This document shows, one piece after another, positions 29,180 to 37,424 of a DNA stretch of 39,121 nucleotides. The stretch's first letter is position 1. Each line of letters begins with the position of its first letter. The notes under the pieces are model-generated. The model was not told the DNA's origin and ran no database searches. It worked only from the letters and a program-made list of their open reading frames with translations. The stretch spans positions 1-39,121 of the forward strand of contig JADLFO010000096.1 of the NCBI GenBank assembly GCA_020845455.1, written 5' to 3'. A program made the translations under genes and the position numbers. Source of the stretch: Caldilineaceae bacterium (lineage in GTDB: Bacteria > Chloroflexota > Anaerolineae > Caldilineales > Caldilineaceae).

Positions 29180-30868
29180 ATGCATCCCTTCCTTACACGC
29201 CAAAGACGGATGGGCGTGTTGTTGTTGCTGTTTGTCCTGCTCTTGGCCGCGTGTGCGCCCACGGTCGCCCCGGCTGCGCCTGCTGGGGAGGCGGCTCCCG
29301 CCGCGGATGAAGCAGCGGCTCAAGAAGCCGGCCCCGCCGCGACCCTGCGTATCGGCATCTTGGGCGACGAGTCCACGCTGACCCCCTACACTTATGTGAC
29401 CGGCTACCCTGGCTGGAACATGCTCATGCTTCAGTATGATTCGCTCTATCAACTGGATCTAGAGGGCGTGCCCCAGCCCTGGCTGGTGAGCGCGGCCAGC
29501 ACCAGCGACGACGGGCTGACGATCACGCTGGACTTGAAAGAGGGGATCGCCTGGCACGACGGCGAACCCTTTAGTGCCGAGGATGTCAAATTTTCGATAG
29601 AGTATTACAAACAGTATGAGCGCAGCCGCTTTACGCGCGCCCTGCTGCCGGTCGAGTCGGTCGCCGTGGAGGGGAACAATCGCGTGGTCTTGACCCTCAG
29701 CGCGCCGTCGCCTTCATTTGAACTGGGCGCGCTGGCCGATGTGCCGATCCTCCCTCAGCACATCTGGGCCGAGATCACCACGCCCGAAGAACAGCCCTTC
29801 GACCCCGTAGTCAACACCGGCGCCGGCCCCTATAAGCTGGTCGAATATGCGCCCGACCAGTTCTACCGCTTTGAGGCAAACGCAGACTATTTTGCGGGCG
29901 CGCCGGCTGTGAACGAACTGGTCTTTGTCAAGTTTGCCGACGATGCCGGGTCGCTGGCCGCGCTACGCAGCGGCGAGGTGGATATGCTGGCCCGCCCCGT
30001 CGCACCGGAGCAGATCGAACCGCTGGCCGCTGCGCCCGACATGAAGATCAGCCAGGGGCCGCTCTATACGACTCAAATGCTTAACTACGATATGACCAAA
30101 CCGCCCTTCGACCGGCCTGAAGTGCGCCAGGCGATGTCGTTGGCGATTGACCGCCAGGACTTGGTGGACACGATCTACCTGGGCGCGGCCACCTTGGGCA
30201 GCGCCGGCTGGATCCATCCGGCGTCGCCGCTCTTTAACGCCGAGGTCGTCACCGAGAGCGACCCCGCCCGCGCCCAGCAAATCCTGGAAGATGCAGGCAT
30301 TACCGACGGCGACGGCGACGGGGTGCGCGAGTTGGACGGCACGCCGATTTCGTTTGAGTTCCTGGTCAACGGCGATGATTCGCTGCGCCTGCGCCTGGCC
30401 GAGTTGGTGAGCGAAATGCTGGCCGAGGTCGGCATCCAGGCCACTGTCAGCGCCGTAGAGCAGGCCACCTGGGAAGAAGCCGTTTGGCCGGGCTTCGACG
30501 TGACGCAGGGGCGTAACTATGAGATGGCGATGTGGGGGTGGTCTGCGCCGGTGCAGGCCGATGCGGTGCGCTTTGGCACGCTGATCCACTCCGACCCGGC
30601 CTTTGGCAACCTCAATCTGACCGGCTACGCCAACTCTGAAGCCGACGCGCTGGCCGAAGCGATCGCCACCGAGATCGACGCTGCGGCGCGCGCCGAGATG
30701 ATCGGCGAACTGCAGACGATCGTGGCGCGCGACCTGCCCTTTATCATGCTGCTCTATCCCGACGGCGCCTATGCCTATAACGCCTCGGTCTATGACGGCT
30801 GGGCCTTTATGACCGGGCAGGGCGTCTTCCACAAACTGTCGCTGCTGCCCGAAGCGGCGCGGCCGTAG
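29180..30868 (+). CDS. Peptide-type ABC transporter solute-binding lipoprotein (SBP family 5)
   Basis: A 562-residue lipoprotein. The signal peptide has a lipobox LLAAC with the lipidated Cys25, then an Ala/Pro/Glu-rich linker (26-52). The mature part has SBP_bac_5 features: LTPYTYV, DGLTITLDLKEGIAWHDGEPFSAEDVKF-type core (quoted in part: WHDGEPFSAEDV) and RQAMSLAIDRQ. An acidic Asp/Gly-rich loop (DGDGDGVRELDG) resembles the EF-hand-like dockerin loop found in many family members. AGGAGGT lies upstream. It captures peptides or similar solutes for the permeases encoded downstream. The ligand is unknown. Confidence 0.92.
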   Translation: MHPFLTRQRRMGVLLLLFVLLLAACAPTVAPAAPAGEAAPAADEAAAQEAGPAATLRIGILGDESTLTPYTYVTGYPGWNMLMLQYDSLYQLDLEGVPQPWLVSAASTSDDGLTITLDLKEGIAWHDGEPFSAEDVKFSIEYYKQYERSRFTRALLPVESVAVEGNNRVVLTLSAPSPSFELGALADVPILPQHIWAEITTPEEQPFDPVVNTGAGPYKLVEYAPDQFYRFEANADYFAGAPAVNELVFVKFADDAGSLAALRSGEVDMLARPVAPEQIEPLAAAPDMKISQGPLYTTQMLNYDMTKPPFDRPEVRQAMSLAIDRQDLVDTIYLGAATLGSAGWIHPASPLFNAEVVTESDPARAQQILEDAGITDGDGDGVRELDGTPISFEFLVNGDDSLRLRLAELVSEMLAEVGIQATVSAVEQATWEEAVWPGFDVTQGRNYEMAMWGWSAPVQADAVRFGTLIHSDPAFGNLNLTGYANSEADALAEAIATEIDAAARAEMIGELQTIVARDLPFIMLLYPDGAYAYNASVYDGWAFMTGQGVFHKLSLLPEAARP

Positions 30869-30875
30869 ATACTTG

Positions 30876-30917
30876 GTATGTGGCAATGGACGGCGTACGC
30901 CGTCCATTGCCACATAC
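30876..30917. repeat. 42-bp perfect palindrome between binding-protein and permease genes
   Basis: The left half begins GTATGTGGCAATGGACGG and the right half is its exact reverse complement, with no loop. It starts 7 bp after the binding-protein stop and ends 16 bp before the permease ATG. No T-run follows. Such a hairpin would protect the upstream mRNA end and partly block read-through, giving more binding protein than permease. Confidence 0.8.
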
Positions 30918-30933
30918 GCAACCAATTGTTGCC

Positions 30934-31908
30934 ATGCACACTGTCTCGCGACGACGGCGGCTGCTTGAGTATTTGATCGTGCTCGCCGTCGCCATTACGC
31001 TCAACTTTATGCTGCCCCGGCTCATGCCCGGCGACCCGCTGCGCAACATCGTGGGCGACGGCATCGAACGCATGTCGCCGGAGGAGATCGCCGCCGCGCG
31101 CGCCCGGTTTGCCTTGGATCAGCCCGTCTATGTGCAATATCTGAACTATTGGGGCGACCTGCTCTCCGGCGACTTTGGCTATTCTTATCAAAAAAAGCGG
31201 CCCGTAGCAGAGATGGTGCTGACCGTGCTGCCCTGGACGCTGCTGCTGGCCGGAAGCGCGCTGCTCATCTCCGCCGTGGCCGGCATCCTCCTGGGCGCGA
31301 TCTCGGCCTGGCGGCGCGCCGGCTGGACCGACATCAGCCTGCTGTGGAGCATGATCGCGCTCAATTCGCTGCCCTCGTTTTGGCTGGGCATGCTGTTGAT
31401 CTCGGTGGTGGCGGTGCAGTGGCGGCTGCTGCCCTCCTATGGCGCGATCACCCCCGCGGCGGGTCTTGCCGGTTGGGAGAAGATCGCCGACATTGCCAAA
31501 CATGCCGTGCTGCCGGTGACGACACTCGCCATCGTCAGCACCCCGAATATCTATATCACCATGCGCTACACGCTGTTGGGCGTGTTGGGCGAGGACTTTA
31601 TCCGCACGGCGCGCGCCAAGGGGCTGACGGAATCTGCCGTGCTCTTTCGCCATGTGCTGCGCAATGCGCTGGCCCCGGTCGCCACGGTGTTGGCCCTGCG
31701 GCTGGGCTATGCCTTTGGCGGCACAGTGGTGATCGAAACCGTCTTTTCCTATCCTGGGCTGGGCCGCTTGATCTTCGACGCCGTGAGCGCGCGCGATTAC
31801 CCGGTGATGCAGGGCGCGTTCCTGCTCTTCACCGTCGCCGTGCTGCTCTCGAACCTGTTGGCCGACCTGCTCTACCCCTGGCTGGACCCACGCACCCGCG
31901 CCGCATGA
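30934..31908 (+). CDS. Peptide-type ABC transporter permease (DppB family)
   Basis: A 324-residue membrane protein with six helices. The N-terminal NFMLPRLMPGDP is the DppB/OppB hallmark, and the EAA loop is DFIRTARAKGLTESAVLFRHVLRNA (key part: RTARAKGL). ATG 30934 is placed at the family N-terminus, but no ribosome site is visible, perhaps because translation depends on the preceding structure. A longer frame would start inside the palindrome. Its stop overlaps the first of two 5-codon open frames that lead to the next permease. Confidence 0.9.
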   Translation: MHTVSRRRRLLEYLIVLAVAITLNFMLPRLMPGDPLRNIVGDGIERMSPEEIAAARARFALDQPVYVQYLNYWGDLLSGDFGYSYQKKRPVAEMVLTVLPWTLLLAGSALLISAVAGILLGAISAWRRAGWTDISLLWSMIALNSLPSFWLGMLLISVVAVQWRLLPSYGAITPAAGLAGWEKIADIAKHAVLPVTTLAIVSTPNIYITMRYTLLGVLGEDFIRTARAKGLTESAVLFRHVLRNALAPVATVLALRLGYAFGGTVVIETVFSYPGLGRLIFDAVSARDYPVMQGAFLLFTVAVLLSNLLADLLYPWLDPRTRAA

Positions 31909-31946
31909 CGGTCTTATCATGACGGTCTCATCATGACTACCTCATC
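31905..31946 (+). repeat. Three 14-bp tandem repeats forming two 5-codon stop/start minicistrons
   Basis: The copies are ATGACGGTCTTATC (31905), ATGACGGTCTCATC (31919) and ATGACTACCTCATC (31933). Since 14 is not a multiple of three, each copy opens with ATG in a new frame: the first permease stop TGA overlaps ATG 31905; that frame reads MTVLS and stops in the TGA overlapping ATG 31919; that reads MTVSS and stops in the TGA overlapping ATG 31933, the start of the second permease. This gives a chain of three ATGA couplings. Confidence 0.85.
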
Positions 31947-32835
31947 TTCGCCGCTGCCCGCGGCCCCGTCGACCCTGCTGGCCGCGCCTGCGCCCCGGGC
32001 GCGGCGGCGCATGAGACGCTTTACCTCGGCCCATGCCGCGGCGCTGGTCGGGATCATGCTGATCCTGGGGCTGGCGCTGACCGCGATCTTTGCGCCGCAG
32101 CTTGCGCCCTATGACCCCACCGAGCGAGTGGGCAAGCCCTTTGCGCCGCCCAGCGCCGCGCATCGCCTGGGAACCAACGACATCGGCCAAGATATCCTGA
32201 GCGAGTTGATCTACGGCACGCGCGTCTCGCTGTTGGTGGGTGCGCTCTCGGCGCTGATCGCCATTGTGATCGGCACCGCGGTCGGGCTGATGGCGGGCTA
32301 CTATCGCCGCGCCGGTCTCCTGCTCATGCGGCTGGTCGACATCATCTTGGTGCTGCCTTTTCTGCCGCTGTTGATCGTGCTGGCAGCTTATCTGGGGCGC
32401 AGCCTGACCAATACCATCCTGGTGATCGGCCTGCTGATCTGGGCCGGGACGGCGCGCGTGATCCGCGCCCAGGTGCTGTCGTTGACTCACCAGGACTATG
32501 TGCTGGCCGCGCACGCCGTGGGCGCGCGCGACGGCCATATCCTGCTGCGCCATCTGCTGCCGCAGGTGCTGCTCTTGGCCGTGGGCCAGTTTGTGGAGGC
32601 GACCAGCGCAGCCATCTTGCTTGAATCGTCGCTCAGCTTCCTGGGGTTGGGCGACCCGCTGCAAAAGAGCTGGGGGTCGGTGCTCTATTGGGCGCAGGCG
32701 CGCGGCGCGTTTATGACGCCGGCCTGGACCTGGTGGGTGCTGCCGCCGGGACTGTTGATCGTGGCGGCGGCCCTGGGCTTTGCACTGGTGGGGTTTGCCG
32801 TGGAGCAGATCCTCAACCCGCGCCTGCGCCGCTGA
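31933..32835 (+). CDS. Peptide-type ABC transporter permease (DppC family)
   Basis: A 300-residue permease with a long variable N-terminus (1-30), then six helices; PYDPTERVGKPFAPPSAAHRLGTND and GQDILSELIYGTRVSL (in part) are DppC hallmarks, and the EAA region is DYVLAAHAVGARDGHILLRHLLP (key part: AAHAVGAR). It pairs with the DppB-type permease; expression is coupled by the minicistron chain at 31905-31935. No dppD/dppF ATPase gene follows; the next gene is on the other strand. Confidence 0.92.
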   Translation: MTTSSSPLPAAPSTLLAAPAPRARRRMRRFTSAHAAALVGIMLILGLALTAIFAPQLAPYDPTERVGKPFAPPSAAHRLGTNDIGQDILSELIYGTRVSLLVGALSALIAIVIGTAVGLMAGYYRRAGLLLMRLVDIILVLPFLPLLIVLAAYLGRSLTNTILVIGLLIWAGTARVIRAQVLSLTHQDYVLAAHAVGARDGHILLRHLLPQVLLLAVGQFVEATSAAILLESSLSFLGLGDPLQKSWGSVLYWAQARGAFMTPAWTWWVLPPGLLIVAAALGFALVGFAVEQILNPRLRR

Positions 32836-32847
32836 GCGGACGCAATT

Positions 32848-32882
32848 ACCGGCGCCGGTCACTTGCCAAGTCCGGCGCCGGT
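32848..32882. terminator. Bidirectional terminator between permease and PIG-L-like gene
   Basis: The stem ACCGGCGCCGG / CCGGCGCCGGT (11 bp) encloses an inner ACTTG/CAAGT stem and is followed on the plus strand by TTCAATTTCT. It lies between two converging genes. Confidence 0.75.
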
Positions 32883-32890
32883 TTCAATTT

Positions 32891-33637
32891 CTACGCCACT
32901 AGCCTATCCAGCACAAAGACCCCTTCGCGGCGGTAGGCTTCGCCCAAGACCGCGCCCGAATGGCCGGCCAAGCCATGGGTCAAGGCCAGCGCCAGATCGA
33001 ACTGGCTGTGCAGTGCATGGCCCAGGGCGCGCTTGTCGCCGGACAGTTCATCATAGTTGGTCAACACGCGGCGCAGCGTGTCGGCGCCGGCGCGCTGCTC
33101 GATCATCTGCGCGCTGAAGGCCAGTTGATAGCCCAACACGGCCAGCGCCTTCTGTTTGAGCGCAAAGGTGTCGCCGATCTCGACAATGCAGTTGGGATGT
33201 TCCGGCGTCATATAGTAGATGGCGCGCACCAGATGGGGCGCGTGGCCGCCGCACGCTTCGACACGCCAGTCGCGGCCCGCCAGCGCAAACGCTTCGGTAT
33301 AGAGCAGCGCGATCAGGCGACGGTCGGGGTCGAGGTCATGCTGGGCGTGGTGCGGGTCTTGGGTGATGACGATATCGGGGCGCACGCGGCGCACCAGTTC
33401 CACGATCTTCTCCTTCCACGGCACGTCGACCGTCCATTCGCCGTAGGGAAAGCCGAGAAATTCCACGTTGTCGATGCCGAGAATGCCCGCGGCCTCGCTC
33501 ACCTGGGGGCGGCTTTCGGGACGGCTGAGCAGCACGGCGGCATGGACATTATCGCCGGCCTGGACATGGCGCGCCAGCGCGCCGCCGCATTCGACAATCT
33601 CTAGGCCAAAGCTCGCCAACATGAGCACACGGGTCAT
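32891..33637 (-). CDS. PIG-L/LmbE-fold protein lacking the zinc-binding residues
   Basis: A 248-residue protein with the overall PIG-L deacetylase layout: RVLMLASFGLEIVECGGALARH at the N-terminus, GFPYGEW, RPDIVITQDP, then a long C-terminal half. In active members the N-terminal motif reads AHPDDE; here it is Ala8-Ser9-Phe10-Gly11-Leu12-Glu13, and the later HPDH motif reads Asp103-Pro-Asp-Arg106. All three usual Zn ligands (His, Asp, His) are therefore gone, while Glu13 and the CGG after it are kept. AAGGAT precedes the ATG. It is probably a non-catalytic or differently catalytic homologue; the reading frame is intact so it is not a pseudogene. Confidence 0.82.
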   Translation of the reverse strand: MTRVLMLASFGLEIVECGGALARHVQAGDNVHAAVLLSRPESRPQVSEAAGILGIDNVEFLGFPYGEWTVDVPWKEKIVELVRRVRPDIVITQDPHHAQHDLDPDRRLIALLYTEAFALAGRDWRVEACGGHAPHLVRAIYYMTPEHPNCIVEIGDTFALKQKALAVLGYQLAFSAQMIEQRAGADTLRRVLTNYDELSGDKRALGHALHSQFDLALALTHGLAGHSGAVLGEAYRREGVFVLDRLVA

Positions 33638-33747
33638 GGGATATCCTTTCGCAGTTGCGGGTGGGGTCTGAGAGTTGGATGGGTTGGAACTGATGTCCGC
33701 CGGACTGCCCCTGGGGCCGATCCTCGGCGTGCATCATAGGAGAGAGG

Positions 33748-33774
33748 GCTGCGGCCTGTCCAATTGGCCGCAGC
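33748..33774 (-). terminator. Hairpin downstream of the FmdE-type gene
   Basis: A 9-bp perfect stem GCTGCGGCC / GGCCGCAGC with a 9-base loop lies 20 bp past the FmdE gene stop on the minus strand. There is no T-run. The region 33638-33794 otherwise shows only the ribosome site of the PIG-L-like gene. Confidence 0.5.
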
Positions 33775-33794
33775 GCGCGGAGGTACGCTCCGCG

Positions 33795-34379
33795 TCAAGC
33801 CTGTGGGGCAACGTGGTAATAGGCGTGGCCCGCACAGGCGCGGCAGAGCGGCACGCCATCTTGCTCCACCTCGCGCTCGTTCATGATCTCCTCGCCGCAG
33901 CGGCTGCACAGCGCCCGATAGCCCGGACGGCTGATGATCCTCTCCACCGGCGTGACCAAACGCACGCGTTGCCCGGCCAGGAGATCCGCCGTGGGCATCC
34001 GTTGATAGCCCAAGAGCATGGCTTGCCAGCGGTTGGTCGCTTCGGGCGCATAGACACGGGCCAGGTCGCGCGCCGCGGCCCTGGGCGTCACACGCCAGGC
34101 CGCGCCGCTCCGGCTGTCTACAAAGGTGGCGGCGACCTTGCCGTAGTCTTCGACGCGCAGCGTGCGCCGTCCCACCCAGCAATTGGTCGCGACCGAGACG
34201 CCGTCGACGAAACAGCCGTCGGTTTCCACCAGGGTCAACAGGCGTTTGTCCGTTTGAGGCAGGCACAGGTCGAGCAACTGCGCGGCCCACAGCCCCATGC
34301 GCACGCCAAGCACTTGGCGCGGGCAAAGGTGGTTGTGGAGCGCAGCCGATTGTGCGAGTAACTCTTCGAGCGATGGCAT
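33795..34379 (-). CDS. FmdE family protein with C-terminal zinc ribbon
   Basis: A 194-residue protein. Residues 10-130 form the FmdE domain (HNHLCPRQVLGVRMG with Cys19; TDGCFVDGV with Cys56; TNCWVGRRTLRVEDYGK with Cys67). Residues 155-185 are a zinc ribbon with CxxC pairs Cys158/161 and Cys179/182. FmdE copurifies with formylmethanofuran dehydrogenase in archaea, but in bacteria without that enzyme its role is unclear, often near molybdenum/tungsten enzyme genes. An extended -10 TGCTATAAT ends six bases before ATG 34379, implying a leaderless mRNA. It precedes the PIG-L-like gene on the same strand, with a hairpin between. Confidence 0.85.
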   Translation of the reverse strand: MPSLEELLAQSAALHNHLCPRQVLGVRMGLWAAQLLDLCLPQTDKRLLTLVETDGCFVDGVSVATNCWVGRRTLRVEDYGKVAATFVDSRSGAAWRVTPRAAARDLARVYAPEATNRWQAMLLGYQRMPTADLLAGQRVRLVTPVERIISRPGYRALCSRCGEEIMNEREVEQDGVPLCRACAGHAYYHVAPQA

Positions 34380-34385
34380 GACCGC

Positions 34386-34394
34386 ATTATAGCA
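34386..34394 (-). promoter_or_regulatory. Extended -10 promoter six bases before the FmdE start (leaderless)
   Basis: On the minus strand TGCTATAAT is a perfect extended -10, followed by GCGGTC and ATG 34379. A 17-bp upstream spacer leads to TTTCCT, a weak -35. Initiation 7 bases after the -10 puts the A of ATG at +1. Confidence 0.65.
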
Positions 34395-34470
34395 GCCGCC
34401 GCAGGGGCAGGAAAGCGCATCGAGCGCGCGTGAGATACGACGAGAGGAGCGGGCCGCGGCAAAAGATAGC

Positions 34471-34500
34471 GGGGGGCGCCGCCGGTCGCCGGCGCCCCCC
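34471..34500 (-). terminator. Terminator of the peroxidase remnant
   Basis: The 11-bp stem GGGGGGCGCCG / CGGCGCCCCCC has an 8-base loop; on the minus strand it is followed by GCTATCTTTTGCC. It stands directly downstream of the cytochrome c peroxidase scrap and is presumably that gene's original terminator. Confidence 0.65.
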
Positions 34501-34521
34501 CAACGCAGGTGCTATAGGTGT

Positions 34522-34773
34522 TCAGGATGGGCGAGAAGAGCGCCCCTCCCTCCGGCCCAGTGAGACCGGCTGCGGCTTCACCCGCTGGGCGTAACCGTCG
34601 GACAGCGTTTTGAGAAAGGCGACGATCTCCGGTTCCTCGCCACAATTCAGCCCTAGATCGCCCAGTTCTGTGTCGTCGACGTTCTGCGCCACCTCCGGCG
34701 CGCACCTCGGCTGGATACGCGGCGCGGCCGGAAAGGACCAACACATAGAGCTAAGATCGAGCAGCAAAAGCAC
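34522..34773 (-). pseudogene. C-terminal remnant of a dihaem cytochrome c peroxidase (MauG/CCP family)
   Basis: The open frame of 83 codons contains PEVAQNVDDTELGDLGL then EEPEIVAFLKTLSDGY, which is the usual C-terminus of bacterial dihaem cytochrome c peroxidases. The haem motifs and everything N-terminal of this segment are missing: no CxxCH occurs in the preceding 400 bases on this strand. The first 25 residues of the frame are not family sequence. It is therefore a truncated relic, still followed by its terminator. Confidence 0.7.
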
Positions 34774-35195
34774 GAGACCAGGGTATTACAGGGCGGTGAG
34801 GCGGCCGCAGCGCGTAAACCATGGGCGGAGAGAGCAGGCGCGGCTCACCGATGAAACATCGAGTTGCATAGAGTGTAGCCCTGTGCGCTGGGTCTGGCTA
34901 GGGTCAAATGTCCCTTGTTGCGCATAAGTCAACCCATGCGCCGGGTGGCCCGCGGACACTGTCCTCATTTGGCGCCCGCCAGTGCTATACTGATAGGCGG
35001 CGAGAGTCAAAATCTCGAATGCCGCGCAGTGGCTCGGCTGCATCAGGCGGATGTGACGCTGATCCTGGGTAAGAACCGTCGAGATATGGAGCCGTTCGGC
35101 AATGGCAACTAGGAGAGAATCGACTTCTAGCCTTTGTCCATATTTTTGTCAACCGGCCGGCGATCCCTTTTAGCTGTATGCAGCAAGGAGTCTTT
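34774..35195 (+). other. 422-bp region without a recognised gene; promoter candidate
   Basis: No conserved protein is visible. TGCTATACT at 34983-34991 is a good extended -10 on the plus strand and could give a leader of about 200 bases to the CopB-type gene. Small frames on both strands (34786-35043 minus, 34915-35112 plus) have no recognisable features. The sequence is less GC-rich than the flanks, consistent with decayed DNA left after the loss of the peroxidase gene. Confidence 0.4.
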
Positions 35196-37424
35196 ATGTC
35201 GCAGCAACCACATGCAGGCCACCATGGAGAAGAACATGATCCTGCGCCCAAATCGGCAGCCGCGCCGCCTCCAGCGCAGGATCACAGTACGCACGGCCAC
35301 AGCACGCATGAGCAGGCGGCCCATTCACCGGCGCGCGCAGCGGATGATCCGGCGGCCCATGCTCACCAGGCGTTAGCCGAAACCACAGCCGCCCATGGCG
35401 AGCGCGACGCCCATGCCGGGCACGGCGCGCATGTCGACCACACAGGCCATGAGCAACTGTTCCGCCGCCGTTTTTGGCTTTGTCTGCTGCTCTCGATCCC
35501 GGTGCTGCTCTACAGCCCCATGCTGCAGATGTGGTTTGGGTTCACTGCGCCCGCCTTCCCCGGCAGCGGCTGGGTGGGGCCGATTTTTGCGCTGATCGTC
35601 TTCGCTGTGGGCGGCGTGCCTTTTCTACAGATGGCCGTGCCGGAGATCCAGCAGCGCCGGCCGGGCATGATGACGCTGATCTCGCTGGCGATCAGCGTGG
35701 CGCTGCTCTACAGCCTGGCCGCGCTGGTGATCGACCCCGAAGGCGGCTTTTTCTGGGAGATGGTGCTGCTGATCGACGTGATGCTCTTGGGCCACTGGCT
35801 GGAGATGCGCAGCGTGCGCCAGGCTTCGGGCGCGCTGGGCGAGCTGGCGAAACTCATGCCCGATACCGCCGAACGCCTCCGCCCCGACGGCGGCAGCGAG
35901 CAAGTGCCGGTGAGCGCGCTCCGCACCGGTGACTTGGTGTTGGTGCGGCCTGGAGCCAACATTGCCGCCGACGGCGAAGTGGCGGAGGGCGCGTCGTCGG
36001 TCAACGAAGCGTTGATCACCGGCGAGTCGCGGCCGGTGGACAAGCAGCCGGGCGACCGGGTGATCGCCGGCGCAACCAACGGCGACGGCAGTCTGCGCGT
36101 GCGCGTCACGGCCATCGGCGAGGCCACGGCGCTGGCCGGAATCATGCGGCTGGTGGAGCAGGCGCAGCAAAGCAAATCGCGCACACAGGTGCTGGCCGAC
36201 CGCGCCGCAGGCTGGCTTTTTTATATCGCCCTAGCCGTGGCGTTGCTCACCGCCATTGGCTGGGTCGCAGCGACCGGTTTCAACGTCGCCGTGATCGAGC
36301 GCGTGGCGACGGTGCTGGTTATCGCCTGTCCTCATGCCTTGGGGCTGGCCGTGCCGCTGGTAGTCGCCATCAGCACGTCGCTGGCCGCATCCAACGGCAT
36401 CCTGGTGCGCGACCGTGTGGCGCTGGAAGAAGCGCGCAACCTAGACACAATCCTCTTTGACAAGACCGGCACGCTGACGCGCGGCAGCCACGGCGTGGTC
36501 GCCGGCGCGGTGATAGACGGTATGGACGAAGCCGCGGCGATTGGGCTGGCCGCCGCCGTCGAGGGCGATTCGGAGCATATGATCGCGGCGGGCGTGCGCC
36601 AACTGGCCGTCGACCGCGGGGTGACGCCGCCGCGCGTGGAGCAGTTTGAGGCGATCAAGGGGCAGGGGGTGCGCGCCCTACATGACGGGATGCCGGTCCA
36701 TGTAGGTGGGCCGCGTCTGCTGGAGGCATTGCATGTAACGCTGCCGCCCAAGCTGCAGAAGTTCACGGCGACGGCGGGCAGCAAGGGCCAGACGGTGGTC
36801 TACCTGCTGCAGGGCGGCAATGGCACGACGCCTCAAGCCGTCGCCGCCTTTGCGCTGGCGGATGTGATCCGGCCCGAAAGCAAGCTGGCCGTGCGCCGTC
36901 TGCAGGAGTTGGGCAAGGAGGTCGCCATGGTCACGGGCGACAGCCGCGCCGTAGCGCAGGCGGTGTCTGAAGAACTGCACATCGACCGCACCTTTGCCGA
37001 GGTGCTGCCCGAATCCAAAGATCAGAAGGTGAGCGAGTTACAGCGCCAGGGTAAAAAGGTGGCAATGGTGGGCGACGGCATCAACGACGCGCCCGCCTTG
37101 ACGCGCGCCGACGTGGGCATCGCCATCGGCAGCGGCACGGATGTGGCCGTCGCCTCCGCCGACATCATCTTGGTGCAGAGCGACCCGGTGGACGTGGTCA
37201 ACGTGATCGAATTGAGCCAGGCCACGCATCGCAAGATGGTGCAAAACCTGTGGTGGGCCACCGGCTATAACATCGTGGCGCTGCCCCTGGCCGCGGGCGT
37301 GCTGGCCCCATGGGGCATCGTGCTGTCGCCCGCCGTGGGCGCGCTGCTCATGTCGGTCAGCACCATCGTCGTGGCGCTCAACGCCCAACTGCTGCGCGGC
37401 CTGCGGTTGACAAAAGGGCAGTAG
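35196..37424 (+). CDS. copB: CopB-type P1B-3 copper-translocating ATPase
   Basis: A 742-residue ATPase without HMA domains but with a His-rich N-terminal tail (about residues 1-85, over 15 histidines in [10 protein letters not shown], THGHSTHE- and [18 protein letters not shown] runs). The membrane motif is Cys378-Pro-His380 instead of CPC, the mark of the P1B-3 subgroup, which has been linked to Cu(II)/Cu(I) and Ag. TGES, DKTGT (Asp422) and [11 protein letters not shown] are intact. ATG 35196 follows AAGGAG (35185-35190); an upstream in-frame ATG at 35178 precedes that site. It complements CopA encoded 8 kb away. Confidence 0.93.
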   Translation: MSQQPHAGHHGEEHDPAPKSAAAPPPAQDHSTHGHSTHEQAAHSPARAADDPAAHAHQALAETTAAHGERDAHAGHGAHVDHTGHEQLFRRRFWLCLLLSIPVLLYSPMLQMWFGFTAPAFPGSGWVGPIFALIVFAVGGVPFLQMAVPEIQQRRPGMMTLISLAISVALLYSLAALVIDPEGGFFWEMVLLIDVMLLGHWLEMRSVRQASGALGELAKLMPDTAERLRPDGGSEQVPVSALRTGDLVLVRPGANIAADGEVAEGASSVNEALITGESRPVDKQPGDRVIAGATNGDGSLRVRVTAIGEATALAGIMRLVEQAQQSKSRTQVLADRAAGWLFYIALAVALLTAIGWVAATGFNVAVIERVATVLVIACPHALGLAVPLVVAISTSLAASNGILVRDRVALEEARNLDTILFDKTGTLTRGSHGVVAGAVIDGMDEAAAIGLAAAVEGDSEHMIAAGVRQLAVDRGVTPPRVEQFEAIKGQGVRALHDGMPVHVGGPRLLEALHVTLPPKLQKFTATAGSKGQTVVYLLQGGNGTTPQAVAAFALADVIRPESKLAVRRLQELGKEVAMVTGDSRAVAQAVSEELHIDRTFAEVLPESKDQKVSELQRQGKKVAMVGDGINDAPALTRADVGIAIGSGTDVAVASADIILVQSDPVDVVNVIELSQATHRKMVQNLWWATGYNIVALPLAAGVLAPWGIVLSPAVGALLMSVSTIVVALNAQLLRGLRLTKGQ

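Noticed and set aside
30880..30933. Longer N-terminus of the DppB-type permease starting inside the 42-bp palindrome
   Set aside because: The family N-terminus aligns from the later ATG 30934, and translation through a perfect hairpin would be inefficient. I cannot exclude it because 30934 has no visible ribosome site.
34983..34991. TGCTATACT as a third leaderless promoter
   Set aside because: The -10 is good but no start codon lies six bases downstream, so it was listed only as an ordinary promoter candidate.
34786..35112. Small frames 34786-35043 (minus) and 34915-35112 (plus)
   Set aside because: No motif, no ribosome site and no coding-like third-position bias that I can see.
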